From assembly GCA_964616135.1 (NCBI GenBank), contig CAZTTQ010000024.1, positions 1 through 11,483 of the forward strand: a stretch of 11,483 bases of DNA, read 5' to 3'. The position numbers were made by a program, and so were the translations under genes. Shown in pieces: positions 4,681 through 11,424 of this stretch. The DNA comes from JAJYIV01 sp964616135 (GTDB lineage: Bacteria > Patescibacteriota > Patescibacteriia > UBA9934 > GWF2-40-263). Within the stretch, counting starts at the first letter, position 1; the number at the start of each line of letters is the position of its first letter. Below the pieces are notes generated by a model that ran no database searches, was not told the DNA's origin, and was given only the letters and a program-made list of their open reading frames with translations.

Positions 4681-7635
4681 ATGTCGGCGAACGCCCATCA
4701 ATCCTCCCAGCCGTGGAAGCGCCATAAGCACGGGTTTTCCCTGCCCAAGCATTTTTGGAAAAACCTGTTCTTACTCGGTTTGGTCCTGGCGGCGGCCGGC
4801 ACGCTCGTCTTGTTCGCCGTCTTTGCGTACGTCAGCCATGACTTGCCGGACCCAAACGCACTCACCAAACGCGTCATTAAGCAGAGCACCAAGATTTACG
4901 ACCGCACCGGCGAACACTTGCTGCGTGAAATTTCCGGCGACGAGACCCGTACCTTGGTGAAAATCCAAGAGGGCTTCTGCAAAGACGACCCCTCCATCGC
5001 CGTGGACCCAAACGGCATTCCGCTCAAGGCACTGCAGGCGACGATCACCGCGGAAGACCGCAACTTCTGCAACCACTTCGGATTCAGCATCAAGGGCCTG
5101 CTGCGCGCCGTCGTGTACGGCGGCAGCCGCGGGGGTGGTTCCACCCTTACCCAGCAGTTGGTGAAAAACGCCATTCTTTCCAACGAGCAGACGATCACCC
5201 GCAAGCTAAAGGAGTTGATTTTGTCGGTGGAATTGGAGCGCCGCTACAGCAAGGATGAAATCCTCCAGATTTACTTCAACGAAATCCCGTACGGGTCCAC
5301 GTACTACGGCATCCAGGCCGCAGCCACCAACTTCTACGGGAAACCGGTCAACGATCTCACCCTGGCGGAGACAGCCACCATTGCCGCCATTCCACAGCTG
5401 CCCACGTTCTACATCAATAATCCGGACCGATTGAAGGTCCGCCGCGACTGGATTCTGGACGGCATGGTGGAAATGGGTTTCATCAGCGCGGATGAGGCGG
5501 CCAAAGCAAAGGCGGAAGATACGCCGCTGAAAAACGCCAGTGAGCGCAAAGGCCTCATTCAGGCGCCGCACTTCGTCTTCTACATCAAGTCCCTCTTGGA
5601 AGAAACGTACGGCGCGCGCGTCGTGGAAGAAGGCGGGCTCAAGGTCATCACCTCCCTGGACTACGACCTGCAAAAGCTGGCGGAGGAATCCGTCGCAAAA
5701 GGCGTGGAAGACCGCGGAAAACTCCACAAGTTCAACAACGCGGCGCTGGTTGCCGCAGACCCAAAGACGGGGCAGATCCTGGCCATGGTCGGCAGTAAGG
5801 ACTACTTCGGCAAGCCGGAACCGGAAGGCTGCGTCCCCGGCAAGAACTGCACGTTCGAACCGAATGCGAACGTCGCCTTGCGCGCGCGCCAGCCGGGATC
5901 CAGTTTCAAGCCGATCGTCTATTCCAAGGCGCTTGACCTTGGCTATACGCCGAACACCATCCTCTGGGACGTGAATATCGCCTTCCCCAGCGTCACGGGC
6001 CCCTACACGCCAAAAGACTACGACCTGAAGGAACGCGGGCCGCTGCGCATGCGCGACGCGCTCCAAGGATCCCTCAACCTGCCAGCGGTCCAAGTGCTCT
6101 ACATGGTCGGTATTGAACGCGCGCTGGATTTCGCCCAAACGCTCGGGTATACGACGCTCAACGACCGCTCCCGCTTCGGCCTTTCCGTCGTCCTTGGCAG
6201 CGGCGAGGTGAAGCTGCTGGAACACACGCTTGCCTACGCAGCGCTCGACAATGACGGCGTCTGGCAAGGCGCGCACCCTATTCTGAAAGTAACGGATGCG
6301 GACGGAAACGTCCTCCAGGAATGGCAACCGACGGACGGCACGCGCGTGATGCAATCCAACACGTCCAAGATGATCACGGACATCCTGTCGGATAACAACG
6401 CGCGCACCTACGTGTTCGGCCCGAACAGCCCGCTGCAATTGGGCGGCATTCCTGCCGCCGCCAAAAGCGGCACGACCAACAAGAACTACGATGCCTGGAC
6501 GATGGGTTACGTCCCGTCCTTGGTCGCCGGCGTCTGGGTCGGCAACAACGACAATACCCAGATGGGCGCCAAGGCGGATGGCTCCGTCGTTGCCGCGCCC
6601 ATTTGGAACGCCTTCATGAAGGGCGCCTTAAACGGCAAGCCCGTGGAACCGTTCCCTGCGCCGGAAATTCCACGCACAGGCAAGCCCGTCATTGACGGCG
6701 AAATGCCAGGCCTGCGCGTTACGTTAGACCGCGTATCCGGATTGCTCGCCACGGAATACACGCCTCCCTCCACGCGGGAGGAGCGCTTGTACGCGGAGTA
6801 CCACTCCTTGCTCCATTACGTTGATCCCGCCGACCCACTCGGTCCTCCGCCGACCAACCCAGCACAGGACGGACAATACACGGCATGGGAGGCGGGCGTC
6901 GCCGACTGGATCCGCCGGGAAGAAGAACGGACGGGGATCAAGGTCAGCACCCAACAGCCGCCGACGGAATACGACAACGTCCACACGCCGGGTAACCGGC
7001 CGACCGTCTTCCTCCAGTCCCCCGCGTCGGACGCGTCCATTTCCGGACGTGTCGTGGACGTCTCCGCTGCCGCCGGCGCCGCACGCGGTGTCGCGCGCGT
7101 GGAGTTTTACGCGGACGAACGATTGCTTGGCACAGACACGTCGTTTCCCTACTCGATTTCCGTGCGACTTCCCGCGTCCATCGGCCGCGGCATCCACACG
7201 ATTAAGGCCGTCGCCTACGACGACGTGGATAACGCGGGGACAGCCACAGTGAACGTCCAGGTCCTGGAAGATTCCCAAGGCGGCGCGTTCGACATCACGG
7301 ATCCCCGCCAAGACCAAGCGGTGGAGCGGAACACTCCGACATACACAGTTACCGTAACGGCGGAGAAACCGCAGAACATCCGTTCCGTCAGCCTCTACGC
7401 GCAGAAAATCGGCAGCGTCACGCGCACGCAGGTCGGTTCACGAGCGGACATTTCCTCTCCGTTCATCCAATTCGTTTGGACGCTTCCGGAAGATGGCGAA
7501 TGGCTCCTGACCGCCAGCGGCGCGTCGCTCTCTGGGGAAAGTCTGGAGACAGAAGGGACGCGCGTCACCATCCGCGGTGGAACGCTCGCGTCTCCGACCA
7601 GCGCTCCGTCTCCGCTCAGTCCGTTCAGTCGCTAA
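4681..7635 (+). CDS. Class A penicillin-binding protein (PBP1A type) with two C-terminal Ig-like domains
   Basis: Bifunctional peptidoglycan synthase that polymerises lipid II and cross-links the stem peptides outside the membrane. In the 984-residue product: a basic cytosolic start, one membrane anchor (about 28-51), then a GT51 glycosyltransferase domain (about 70-250) with catalytic Glu125 in AEDRNFCNHFG, GGGSTLTQQLVKN and ELERRYSKDEILQIYFN. The transpeptidase domain (about 350-650) has nucleophile Ser407 in SSFK, SLN at 464-466 and KSGT at 595-598, so all three motifs are intact. After a Pro-rich linker (about 655-770) come two beta-rich Ig-like repeats, about 773-864 and 868-967, and a Ser/Pro-rich tail. 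The ATG at 4681 was preferred because the 17 residues before it overlap the likely promoter and look non-coding. Four cysteines (100, 130, 384, 390), all outside the membrane, may form disulfides. The gene ends at a strong shared terminator. Confidence 0.95.
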   Translation: MSANAHQSSQPWKRHKHGFSLPKHFWKNLFLLGLVLAAAGTLVLFAVFAYVSHDLPDPNALTKRVIKQSTKIYDRTGEHLLREISGDETRTLVKIQEGFCKDDPSIAVDPNGIPLKALQATITAEDRNFCNHFGFSIKGLLRAVVYGGSRGGGSTLTQQLVKNAILSNEQTITRKLKELILSVELERRYSKDEILQIYFNEIPYGSTYYGIQAAATNFYGKPVNDLTLAETATIAAIPQLPTFYINNPDRLKVRRDWILDGMVEMGFISADEAAKAKAEDTPLKNASERKGLIQAPHFVFYIKSLLEETYGARVVEEGGLKVITSLDYDLQKLAEESVAKGVEDRGKLHKFNNAALVAADPKTGQILAMVGSKDYFGKPEPEGCVPGKNCTFEPNANVALRARQPGSSFKPIVYSKALDLGYTPNTILWDVNIAFPSVTGPYTPKDYDLKERGPLRMRDALQGSLNLPAVQVLYMVGIERALDFAQTLGYTTLNDRSRFGLSVVLGSGEVKLLEHTLAYAALDNDGVWQGAHPILKVTDADGNVLQEWQPTDGTRVMQSNTSKMITDILSDNNARTYVFGPNSPLQLGGIPAAAKSGTTNKNYDAWTMGYVPSLVAGVWVGNNDNTQMGAKADGSVVAAPIWNAFMKGALNGKPVEPFPAPEIPRTGKPVIDGEMPGLRVTLDRVSGLLATEYTPPSTREERLYAEYHSLLHYVDPADPLGPPPTNPAQDGQYTAWEAGVADWIRREEERTGIKVSTQQPPTEYDNVHTPGNRPTVFLQSPASDASISGRVVDVSAAAGAARGVARVEFYADERLLGTDTSFPYSISVRLPASIGRGIHTIKAVAYDDVDNAGTATVNVQVLEDSQGGAFDITDPRQDQAVERNTPTYTVTVTAEKPQNIRSVSLYAQKIGSVTRTQVGSRADISSPFIQFVWTLPEDGEWLLTASGASLSGESLETEGTRVTIRGGTLASPTSAPSPLSPFSR

Positions 7636-7639
7636 CAAA

Positions 7640-7669
7640 AAAACTCCGTCCCATCCGGGACGGAGTTTT
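7640..7669. terminator. Strong bidirectional terminator between PBP and dnaN
   Basis: AAAACTCCGTCCC (7640-7652) and GGGACGGAGTTTT (7657-7669) are perfectly complementary over 13 bp around the tetraloop ATCC; A- and T-runs on each side make it work on both strands. It starts four bases past the PBP stop and lies seven bases beyond the dnaN stop. Confidence 0.95.
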
Positions 7670-7676
7670 CTATCGT

Positions 7677-8761
7677 CTACTGCTTGATCGGCATGATGAT
7701 GTACAAGTAGCCCGAGCCGCCATCTTGGGCGCGCAGGACGCACGGATTGCCCGCGTCAATCATTTGGAATTGGATTTGGTCCGTTCCAACCGCGGAAAGG
7801 CCATCCAGCAAGTAGCGGTAGTTGAGCGTGACGTTGTTCTGCCCACCGTCCACTNNNNNNNNNNNNNNNNNNNNNNNNNNNNNNNNNNCGTGACGTCAAA
7901 CAGGCCGGTGCGGGAGAACAAGCTGGCCGTCTTCACCGCCTTGGTAAAATCATCGCGGTCCAACGTCGCCTTGGTTTGGAACTGCTGCGGGATAATCTGT
8001 TGATAATCCGGGTAGTTCCCTTCAATCGTGCGGGAGATGAGTTCCACCGAACCGTACGAAAACACCAACTGGTTTTCGGAAATGCCCATCGAGACCGTAG
8101 AAGGCGCCTCCACGGAATCCTTAAAGACGGACAGTACGCGGTTCACTTCCGACAGCGTCTTTGCCGGAATGATCAGACGGCGGCTTTCCACGTTCTGTCC
8201 CGGCAAATCCAGGACGCTTTCCGCCAGACGGTAGGAATCGGTCGCCGCAAACACCGCCTCCGCGCCACCGGCTTTCTGTTTAAACTCGACCAGGACGCCG
8301 GTAAGCTCTGGACGCGCCTCATTCGTCGCAACGGCGAACAAGACGCGGTTAAGGGCCTGCCGGAAGCCTTCCACGGGCAACGGGAAGACCTGGGAGCCCT
8401 GCACGTGCGGCACCAGCGGGAAATCCGTGGAAGCCATGCCATTCACCTTTGTCTTGTTGGACCCGCAGGTGACGGAAATATTCGTTCCATCCGAGCTAAT
8501 GGACACGTTTTCGTTCGGCAACAAGGAGACGTAGTCAAAGAACAGTTTGGCCGGCACCGTGCATTCGCCCGGTTCCTCCAATTTTCCACGGACGACGCAG
8601 TGGGTCGCGATTTCCAAGTTGGTCGTAGTGAGACTGATGGTCCCCCCTTCTGCTTTTATAAGAACGTTCTGAAGGATTGGGAGATTCACGTTCTTCCCCG
8701 TTCCATGGCTCACGATAGAGAGCCCTTGGTACAGATTGTCACGCGTGCACGAGAATTTCAT
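7677..8761 (-). CDS. dnaN: DNA polymerase III beta subunit (sliding clamp), interrupted by an assembly gap
   Basis: Ring-shaped dimer that encircles DNA and tethers the replicative polymerase. The N-terminal 291 codons (8761-7889) start MKFSCTRDNLYQGLSIVSHG and contain the expected NLPILQNVLI, LEIATHCVVRG, GVLVEF, ATDSYRLA, IIPAKTLSEVNRVL and GNYPDYQQIIPQ segments. The reading continues beyond 34 N in a different frame with VDGGQNNVTLNYRYLLDGLS and ends in YLYIIMPIKQ, the usual clamp C terminus. The N count does not keep the frame (the total is 2 modulo 3). By remembered alignment with E. coli DnaN about 23 residues are missing, which would need roughly 71 unknown bases, a number that restores the frame. 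The gene is therefore probably intact in the organism, near 373 residues. The ATG lies a few bases after a -10 element. dnaN lies downstream of dnaA in the usual order, but with its own promoter. Confidence 0.96.
7855..7888. other. Scaffold gap (34 N) inside dnaN
   Basis: A run of unknown bases in the third clamp domain. Flanking coding frames differ by one base, so 34 cannot be the true length. It marks the sequence as an unfinished scaffold. Confidence 0.98.
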
Positions 8762-8774
8762 ATCTGGAAGGAAG

Positions 8775-8780
8775 GGTATA
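8775..8780 (-). promoter_or_regulatory. -10 element of a dnaN promoter
   Basis: On the minus strand TATACC, five of six bases of the consensus; no convincing -35 was found. Predicted start near 8768, about six bases before the dnaN ATG, again a near-leaderless layout with no Shine-Dalgarno sequence. Confidence 0.4.
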
Positions 8781-8806
8781 AAGAAGAACGGAAGTAGCAG
8801 TGAGGG

Positions 8807-9002
8807 GGTGGATAACAGGGATAAGTCAGAAATTCACCTATGTTGAGAGCCGTTTTCTCTATCCTCTCTGTGGACGGACGGCGGAGGACGATGGGGACGC
8901 GGTGTGCGTAAGTTTCTCCCTCCTTTTCGGCCACCGTAGTTATCCACGGGTTGGCACCGACCTTATCCCACCGTTATCCCTATGTGTGTGGGGCGTGGAT
9001 AA
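8807..9002. promoter_or_regulatory. DnaA boxes in the dnaA-dnaN intergenic region
   Basis: This 249-base space between dnaN and dnaA has no gene. It holds three 9-mers that each match the DnaA box TTATCCACA at 8 of 9 bases: 8807-8815 (minus, TTATCCACC), 8940-8948 (plus, TTATCCACG) and 8994-9002 (minus, TTATCCACG). Weaker ones are 8974-8982 (7 of 9) and 9006-9014 (8 of 9, overlapping the dnaA stop codon). An origin or a regulatory site for dnaN are both possible. Confidence 0.7.
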
Positions 9003-9010
9003 AGCTGTGG

Positions 9011-10459
9011 CTAAACCGTGTACAAGCGCTGGCGAATCAGTTCCATGTCATGTTGGAGCTGGTCGTCTTCCGTCAGCTTGTTCATGATTTTGTCGTAGGC
9101 GTGGATGGCGGTGGTGTGGTCGCGACCGCCCAGTTCCGCCCCGATGGACGGATAACTCGATTTCATTTCCTCGCGCATGAGATACATGATGATCTGGCGT
9201 GGGAAGGCAAAACGCTTCTCCCTGCTTTTTCCAAGCAAGTCTTCAATGTGCAGGTCAAAATGCTCCGCGACGGTTTGGATCAGGTGACGCGCAGTGATGG
9301 TCTTTTTGACGGAAGCGGTGGTAAAGCTGGAAAGGATCGGACGGACCGAGTCCAGCGTAGGAACGGTGTTTTTGAAGTGGTGGAAGGCAATGACCTTGTT
9401 CAGCGCCCCCTCCAGCTCACGCACGTTGTTCTGCACCGCGTTCGCGATGTGGTGCAGGATTTCCCGTGCCATGGAGAACGACTTTTCCCGGCACTTTTGT
9501 TCCAAAATCGCCACGCGCGTTTCAAAGTCCGGGCTGCCGATGTCCGCCATCATGCCGCACTCAAAGCGGGAGACGAGACGGCTTTCCAAGGCAGGAATGG
9601 CCTTGGGCGGACGGTCGGACGTAATGACGATCTGCTTGTTGTTTTGGTGGAGCTGGTTGAACGTGTGGAAGAATTCCTCCTGCGTCCCCTCCTTTCCCGT
9701 GAGGAATTGGATGTCGTCCACCAACAACAGGTCTACGCCGCGGTAATAGCTGCGGAAATCACGGCCTTGGCCGTTACGGACCGAGTTGATGTAGTCCGTC
9801 GTGAAGCGTTCCGACGTCACATAGAGGACGCGGCTGCCGGGCGTGCGGCGGATGCTTTCATTTCCGACCGCTTGGACCCAGTGCGTTTTTCGCCACCCGC
9901 CGCCGCCGTAGATAAAGAGGGGGTTGTAGACGCCGCCCGGCTGTCCGGAGACGGCTTGCGCCGCCGCATGGGCCAATTCGTTCTGTTTTCCAACGATGTA
10001 GTTCCCAAACGTGTATTTGGCGTTGATAGAGAACTCGCCCAACCGTCCGGCGGGGGCCGCGGCGGTCGGCGGGGCTGGTTCCGCGACGGCTTGCGGGAAG
10101 GAAACGGGGGCCGCGGCCGGTTGGCCGTAGCTTGGAACTGGTTCGGGCGGGGTTTCCGGGATGGCAGTGGCCGGTTCTGCGTCCATGGCCAGCGCTTGCG
10201 GGGCGGCGGTGCGCGTTTCGACCCGATAGGAGACGATCCGGACGCGCTGGTCGGTCAGGTGCTGCAGGGATTGGAGGATGTCGCGGTGATATTTCTTTTC
10301 CAACCAGGCCTTGGTGAACAAGTTGGGAACGCCGATGGCAATTTCCTCACCCGCGATGGACGCGATGAACGTGTTTTTAAACCACGTCGTGAAATTGGCT
10401 TTACTGAGCGACAATTCAAGTTCGCCGAGGACGGCCAGCCAGAGTTCGTTGGAATTCAT
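9011..10459 (-). CDS. dnaA: Chromosomal replication initiator DnaA, with an atypical Walker A motif
   Basis: ATP-dependent initiator that binds DnaA boxes and opens the origin. The 482-residue product has domain I (1-80; ELSLSKANFTTWFKNTFI), a Pro/Ala-rich linker (about 85-138), AAA+ domain III from NAKYTFGNYIVGKQNELAHA (about 146), and a domain IV helix-turn-helix with GGRDHTTAIHAYDKI (444-458). Walker B is LLLVDD (248-249 Asp-Asp), sensor 1 is TSD (280-282), the arginine finger is in LVSRFE (Arg298), and sensor 2 is NNVRELEGAL (Arg347). The exception is Walker A: residues 185-192 read GGGGWRKT where DnaA proteins have GGVGLGKT, so the glycine before the essential lysine is Arg and a Trp also replaces Leu at 194. 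The ATG at 10459 gives the normal domain I start; the open frame continues 31 codons upstream but that part crosses the promoter. No Shine-Dalgarno sequence. Confidence 0.97.
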   Translation of the reverse strand: MNSNELWLAVLGELELSLSKANFTTWFKNTFIASIAGEEIAIGVPNLFTKAWLEKKYHRDILQSLQHLTDQRVRIVSYRVETRTAAPQALAMDAEPATAIPETPPEPVPSYGQPAAAPVSFPQAVAEPAPPTAAAPAGRLGEFSINAKYTFGNYIVGKQNELAHAAAQAVSGQPGGVYNPLFIYGGGGWRKTHWVQAVGNESIRRTPGSRVLYVTSERFTTDYINSVRNGQGRDFRSYYRGVDLLLVDDIQFLTGKEGTQEEFFHTFNQLHQNNKQIVITSDRPPKAIPALESRLVSRFECGMMADIGSPDFETRVAILEQKCREKSFSMAREILHHIANAVQNNVRELEGALNKVIAFHHFKNTVPTLDSVRPILSSFTTASVKKTITARHLIQTVAEHFDLHIEDLLGKSREKRFAFPRQIIMYLMREEMKSSYPSIGAELGGRDHTTAIHAYDKIMNKLTEDDQLQHDMELIRQRLYTV

Positions 10460-10531
10460 ACCACGGACATGGGTCACAGTCGGAGAAGGCGGACCTAAAA
10501 ATAGGGGGTCCCGACGAAAGGCGATGGGGTC

Positions 10532-10560
10532 AGTGTAAACAGATATCCACATGTGGGCAA
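10532..10560 (-). promoter_or_regulatory. Likely dnaA promoter with a DnaA box in its spacer
   Basis: On the minus strand TTGCCC (10560-10555), a 17-base spacer and TACACT (10537-10532). The spacer contains a DnaA box (10543-10551, 8 of 9), which fits autorepression by DnaA. The start near 10525 gives a leader of about 66 bases. TATTTT further downstream on the minus strand is a weaker alternative. Confidence 0.55.
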
Positions 10561-10621
10561 GTTCAGGATAAGTGTGTCGTGGGTTGATAAACTGTGGATA
10601 CCGTGATAGGGTGTATCCACT
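10543..10621. other. Putative oriC: DnaA-box cluster between dnaA and rpmH
   Basis: Three 9-mers with the core TATCCAC lie in 79 bases: 10543-10551 plus (ATATCCACA), 10593-10601 minus (GTATCCACA), both 8 of 9 to TTATCCACA, and 10613-10621 plus (GTATCCACT, 7 of 9). The 10-bp palindrome CCACATGTGG at 10547-10556 joins the first box to a weaker inverted one (10552-10560). The rpmH-dnaA space is the classical bacterial oriC location. No obvious AT-rich unwinding tract was seen, so which side of dnaA holds the functional origin is open. Confidence 0.7.
10584..10612 (+). promoter_or_regulatory. rpmH promoter with a DnaA box in its spacer
   Basis: TTGATA (10584-10589), a 17-base spacer, then TAGGGT (10607-10612) with extended -10 TGA. 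A DnaA box (10593-10601) sits in the spacer and another (10613-10621) covers the start point. Leader of about 24 bases with no Shine-Dalgarno sequence. Confidence 0.6.
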
Positions 10622-10642
10622 GACGTTTCATCTGTTTCCTCT

Positions 10643-10801
10643 ATGGCCGCCAAACGCACATTCCAGCCGAAGAAAGCCCGCCGCGCCAAAGTGCACGGCT
10701 TCCGCGTCCGCTCCCGCAATAAGGACGGCCGCTCCGTTCTGAAGCGCCGCCGCGACAAGGGTCGCAAGCGCGTTTCCGTCCAAGCCAAGAAACTCAAGTA
10801 A
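10643..10801 (+). CDS. rpmH: 50S ribosomal protein bL34
   Basis: A 52-residue, highly basic ribosomal protein: MAAKRTFQPKKARRAKVHGF followed by RVRSRNKDGRSVLKRRRDKG and RKRVSVQAKKLK. The RTFQPKKxRRxKVHGFRVR and GRxVLxRRRxKGRKR pattern is diagnostic of bL34. It is a few residues longer than the common 44-46 because of two extra residues at the start and a basic tail. It opens the rpmH-rnpA-yidD cluster, divergent from dnaA across the presumed origin. Confidence 0.97.
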   Translation: MAAKRTFQPKKARRAKVHGFRVRSRNKDGRSVLKRRRDKGRKRVSVQAKKLK

Positions 10802-10806
10802 AACCC

Positions 10807-10835
10807 AAGCCCCGCCTCTCGCGAGCGCGGGGTTT
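10807..10835 (+). terminator. Hairpin between rpmH and rnpA (weak terminator or attenuator)
   Basis: AAGCCCCGC (10807-10815) pairs with GCGGGGTTT (10827-10835), 9 bp with one G-T, around an 11-base loop that holds the self-complementary CTCGCGAG. Only three T follow the GC part. It could reduce rnpA expression relative to the abundant ribosomal protein, or stabilise the rpmH 3' end. Confidence 0.55.
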
Positions 10836-10846
10836 GTCGTATCCCT

Positions 10847-11188
10847 ATGCTGTCTTCCGCCAACCGCCTCCGCAAAGAAACGGACATCAAGGCGCTCTTT
10901 GCCAAAGGCAAGGGGGTGTTTGACGGTGTCGTCGGCGTGAAGTTCAGGGCGAATGGCTTGCCGGACTCCCGCTTTGCCGTCGTGGTCGGCCATACGGTTT
11001 CAAAAGAGTCCGTCACGCGCAACCGCGTGAAGCGTCGTCTGCGCGAGGCGCTGCGCGCCCGACTTTCCCTGATCAAGCCCGGATTCGACGTGATGTTGTT
11101 GGTACGGGCGGGTGCCGCCAAGGCGACGTTTGAAGGATTGTGCGGCGCCCTGGACCGTTCCTTGAAACGCGCGGGCCTGCTCGTATGA
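10847..11188 (+). CDS. rnpA: Ribonuclease P protein component
   Basis: Small basic protein that assists the RNase P RNA in cutting 5' leaders from tRNA precursors. The 113-residue product has the family layout: MLSSANRLRKETDIKALFAK at the start, a strand FRANGLPDSRFAVVVGHTVS, the RNA-binding RNR motif in VTRNRVKRRLREALR (57-70), and the closing DVMLLVRAGAA segment. It lies 45 bases after rpmH with a hairpin between; its stop TGA overlaps the yidD ATG (ATGA). No Shine-Dalgarno sequence and no clear separate promoter are seen. Confidence 0.95.
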   Translation: MLSSANRLRKETDIKALFAKGKGVFDGVVGVKFRANGLPDSRFAVVVGHTVSKESVTRNRVKRRLREALRARLSLIKPGFDVMLLVRAGAAKATFEGLCGALDRSLKRAGLLV

Positions 11189-11424
11189 AATGGCTGTTCA
11201 TTTGGTTCATTCGGCTGTACCAAAAAACGCTTTCGCCCGACCATGGGCCGATGCGACGGTTTTTCCCCTACGGATACTGCCGTTTCCATCCGACATGTTC
11301 GGAGTACGGCCTGGAATCGTACAAGAAGTTTGGCGTTTTTAAGGGAACGGCGCTGACCGCTTGGCGGATCTGTCGGTGCAACCCGTTTAGCGCCGGTGGT
11401 GAAGATCCGGTGCCAAAGCGCTAG
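11185..11424 (+). CDS. yidD: Membrane protein insertion efficiency factor YidD
   Basis: A 79-residue membrane-associated protein that assists YidC-dependent membrane insertion. It shows an amphipathic, aromatic start (MKWLFIWFIRLYQKTLSP), the CRFHPTCSEYGLESYKKFG signature with its cysteines, and RICRCNPFSAGGEDPVP near the end. All match the DUF37/YidD family and its usual length of 70-85. Its ATG overlaps the rnpA stop, so I use 11185 rather than an earlier in-frame ATG at 11140 that lies inside rnpA. yidC would be expected next, beyond the window; the last 59 bases hold no clear gene. Confidence 0.96.
   Translation: MKWLFIWFIRLYQKTLSPDHGPMRRFFPYGYCRFHPTCSEYGLESYKKFGVFKGTALTAWRICRCNPFSAGGEDPVPKR

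Noticed and set aside
5206..6438. A 410-codon open frame antisense to the penicillin-binding protein gene
   Set aside because: It mirrors codon structure of a clear GT51/transpeptidase gene in GC-rich DNA and its translation (rich in Arg, Val, His, Asp) shows no known motif or start signal.
8808..8824. Partial resemblance to the I-SceI homing endonuclease site (GGATAACAGGG)
   Set aside because: Only 11 of 18 bases in a row match and no homing endonuclease or intron is near; it is explained by a DnaA box and its flank.
10460..10552. 31-codon N-terminal extension of dnaA
   Set aside because: The residues do not resemble DnaA domain I and the segment overlaps the promoter and a DnaA box; the ATG at 10459 starts the normal MNSNELWLAVL sequence.
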